From contig JAEYPL010000271.1 of the NCBI GenBank assembly GCA_023410905.1, forward strand, positions 1-14,377: a stretch of 14,377 bases of DNA, read 5' to 3'. The notes under the pieces are model-generated. The model did not search any database. It worked only from the letters and a program-made list of their open reading frames with translations, and had not been told where the DNA came from. Of this stretch, positions 13,010-14,377 are shown one piece after another. A program made the translations under genes and the position numbers. The stretch is from Pseudomonadota bacterium (GTDB taxonomy: Bacteria; Pseudomonadota; Alphaproteobacteria; Rhizobiales; Hyphomicrobiaceae). Within the stretch, counting starts at the first letter, position 1. Every line of letters starts with the position of its first letter.

Positions 13010-14281
13010 ATGAGCCGCGAGCTTGCCAGAGTTGAGGAAGTCGAAGGGGGCGTCGACGAGCGGATCTCGGATCGCGCGCGGCCGATCCCGCGGATCTCGA
13101 TCCAGGCATTCTGCGAGCGGGCAGAGACGGCTGATGCCATCCAGGTCGCGGCTGAGGATCGCAGGCTTATCAAGACACACGTCAGCGTTCACATGGGTGG
13201 CGTACAGGCCGCAGTAGCGCACTACATGGAAAGCCCCACGCCGAACCTGATCATCATCGAGTCGACGCTTGGGCAGCGCGAGTTTGTCGCCGAACTCGAT
13301 CGTCTCGCCGAGTCGTGCGACGCCGGCACCAAGGTCATCGTGATCGGCCACACCAACGATGTGGCACTCTATCGCGATATACTGCGCCGCGGTGTTAGCG
13401 AATACCTGATTGCTCCGGTCGGGCCGCTCGAACTCATGGAGAGCCTGTCGAATCTCTACAACGATCCTCAGTCCGATCCGGTCGGCAACGTCTATGCCTT
13501 CGTCGGTGCCAAGGGCGGCGTGGGATCGAGCACGGTCTGCCATAACGTCGCGTGGACGATTTCGGAGATGATGAAGCAGTCGGTCGTGATCGCCGATCTC
13601 GACCTGCCGTTCGGCACTGCCGGCCTCGACTTCAATCAGGATCCCGTGCAGGGCATCGCCGACGCCATCTCGACGCCCGAGCGTCTCGACGAGGTTCTCC
13701 TCGATCGCCTGCTGACGAAGTGCTCCGAGTATCTGAGTATTTTCGCTGCGCCTGGTGCCCTCGACCGCGAATACGATCTCTCGGCGGATGCCTGCGATAT
13801 CGTTCTCGACGTTGTGCGCCAAAACGTCCCCTACGTCGCGCTCGACGTCCCGCACATGTGGACGGTGTGGACGAAGCGCATGGTTCTCAACGCCGACAGC
13901 GTGATCATCACCGCGGCGCCGGATCTGGCCAATCTGCGCAACGCCAAGAATATGTTCGATCTCATCAAGCAGGCGCGCCACAACGACAAGCCGCCGCTGC
14001 TCGTGCTGAGCACTGTCGGTGTGCCGAAGCGCCCTGAGATTTCGATCAAGGACTTCGAGTCGGCAATGGGCACGAAGGCCGCTGCGATCATCGAATTCGA
14101 CTGCGAGACGTTCGGGCAGGCCGCCAACAACGGCCAGATGATCGAGGAGCTGTTGCCGAAAGCCAAGGCCGTGCCGGCGATCCACGAGATCGCATCGGCG
14201 CTGACCGGGCGCCGCGAGCAGAAAGCGACAAAGGTCGGCGCACTCGATGGAATTCTCGGTAAGCTGAGACTGAAGCGCTAA
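13010..14281 (+). CDS. cpaE: CpaE/TadZ pilus localisation ATPase with a pseudo-receiver domain
   Basis: A 423-residue MinD/ParA-family protein that directs the Tad machine to its site in the cell. The N-terminal region (about 28-150) has a response-regulator fold, but the phospho-acceptor strand reads PNLIIIEST, putting Glu84 where a receiver has Asp, so it probably cannot be phosphorylated. The ATPase domain has the deviant Walker A GAKGGVGSST (166-175), the A' motif ADLDLPFGTAGLD (195-207) and a Walker B-like strand YVALDVPH (275-282). VLSTVGVPKRPEI (332-344) is typical of CpaE. The ATG has GAGGA 8 nt upstream. The stop codon overlaps the ribosome binding site of cpaF, suggesting linked translation. 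Confidence 0.93.
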   Translation: MSRELARVEEVEGGVDERISDRARPIPRISIQAFCERAETADAIQVAAEDRRLIKTHVSVHMGGVQAAVAHYMESPTPNLIIIESTLGQREFVAELDRLAESCDAGTKVIVIGHTNDVALYRDILRRGVSEYLIAPVGPLELMESLSNLYNDPQSDPVGNVYAFVGAKGGVGSSTVCHNVAWTISEMMKQSVVIADLDLPFGTAGLDFNQDPVQGIADAISTPERLDEVLLDRLLTKCSEYLSIFAAPGALDREYDLSADACDIVLDVVRQNVPYVALDVPHMWTVWTKRMVLNADSVIITAAPDLANLRNAKNMFDLIKQARHNDKPPLLVLSTVGVPKRPEISIKDFESAMGTKAAAIIEFDCETFGQAANNGQMIEELLPKAKAVPAIHEIASALTGRREQKATKVGALDGILGKLRLKR

Positions 14282-14293
14282 GGAGTGCCAGGC

Positions 14294-14377
14294 ATGTTCG
14301 GCAGGCGTCCCAATGATTCATCTGCACCGCGCCGTCCGGCAGCGCCGCCGTCGCCGGGCGCGCCGGCACCTGCAGGC
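14294..14377 (+). CDS. cpaF: 5' end of CpaF, Tad pilus secretion ATPase (partial)
   Basis: ATG 14294 follows AAGGAG (14280-14285), which overlaps the cpaE stop, with an 8-nt spacer. The 28 codons in the window read MFGRRPNDSSAPRRPA and then a Pro/Ala-rich stretch. CpaF proteins commonly begin MFGKR, and CpaF is the expected gene after cpaE. None of the ATPase domain is visible, so the call rests on this start and on synteny. Confidence 0.75.
   Translation, partial: MFGRRPNDSSAPRRPAAPPSPGAPAPAG

Noticed and set aside
12863..14185. 440-codon open frame on the minus strand across cpaE
   Set aside because: A shadow of cpaE, which has full Walker and CpaE motifs; the antisense translation shows no domain.
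1..14377. CRISPR arrays, tRNA or rRNA genes, insertion sequences, phage or toxin-antitoxin genes
   Set aside because: Looked for on both strands by eye; no repeat-spacer pattern, tRNA-like cloverleaf, transposase or integrase frame was found.

Overview
The window reads as chromosomal DNA of a GC-rich alphaproteobacterium, most likely of the order Hyphomicrobiales (Rhizobiales) or a close relative. The evidence is a PopZ (DUF2497) polar organizing protein, an alphaproteobacterial NDUFAF5-type methyltransferase, and a Tad/Cpa pilus locus in the alphaproteobacterial order cpaA-cpaB-cpaC-cpaD-cpaE-cpaF with a short Flp pilin beside it. I see no insertion sequence, phage gene, CRISPR array, rRNA or tRNA.

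Left part (1-5498): a possible 5' stub of a minus-strand gene (1-29), then a non-coding leader, then popZ (+). Next is a compact block of alternating strands: an SDR (-), mtnA (+) and a second, catalytically degenerate SDR (-). The convergent ends are almost abutting (gaps of 6 and 4 bases), and the first SDR and mtnA start divergently from a gap of under 70 bases. A SAM-dependent methyltransferase of the NDUFAF5/BioC group (-) follows.

Middle (5499-8210): one large gene for a 903-residue polytopic membrane protein of the DUF2339 family. It converges on the Flp pilin gene (-), with a strong compound hairpin between them that could terminate transcription from both sides.

Right part (8299-14377): the Tad pilus system. 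The pilin gene is transcribed away from the assembly genes. It encodes the prepilin processed by CpaA. CpaB and the secretin CpaC form the envelope channel with the lipoprotein CpaD, CpaE is the MinD/ParA-like localisation ATPase, and CpaF (only its first 28 codons are inside the window) is the secretion ATPase. Two non-coding stretches of about 300 bases (pilin-cpaA and cpaA-cpaB) hold TTAA-N7-TT(C/G)A elements resembling the binding site of the cell-cycle regulator CtrA. The one at cpaA overlaps the -35 of a plausible promoter.

I do not see a wholly new system here. The items most worth checking are the CtrA-like elements, the divergent pilin, the very long PopZ linker, and the two SDRs lacking the catalytic tyrosine on either side of an orphan mtnA.
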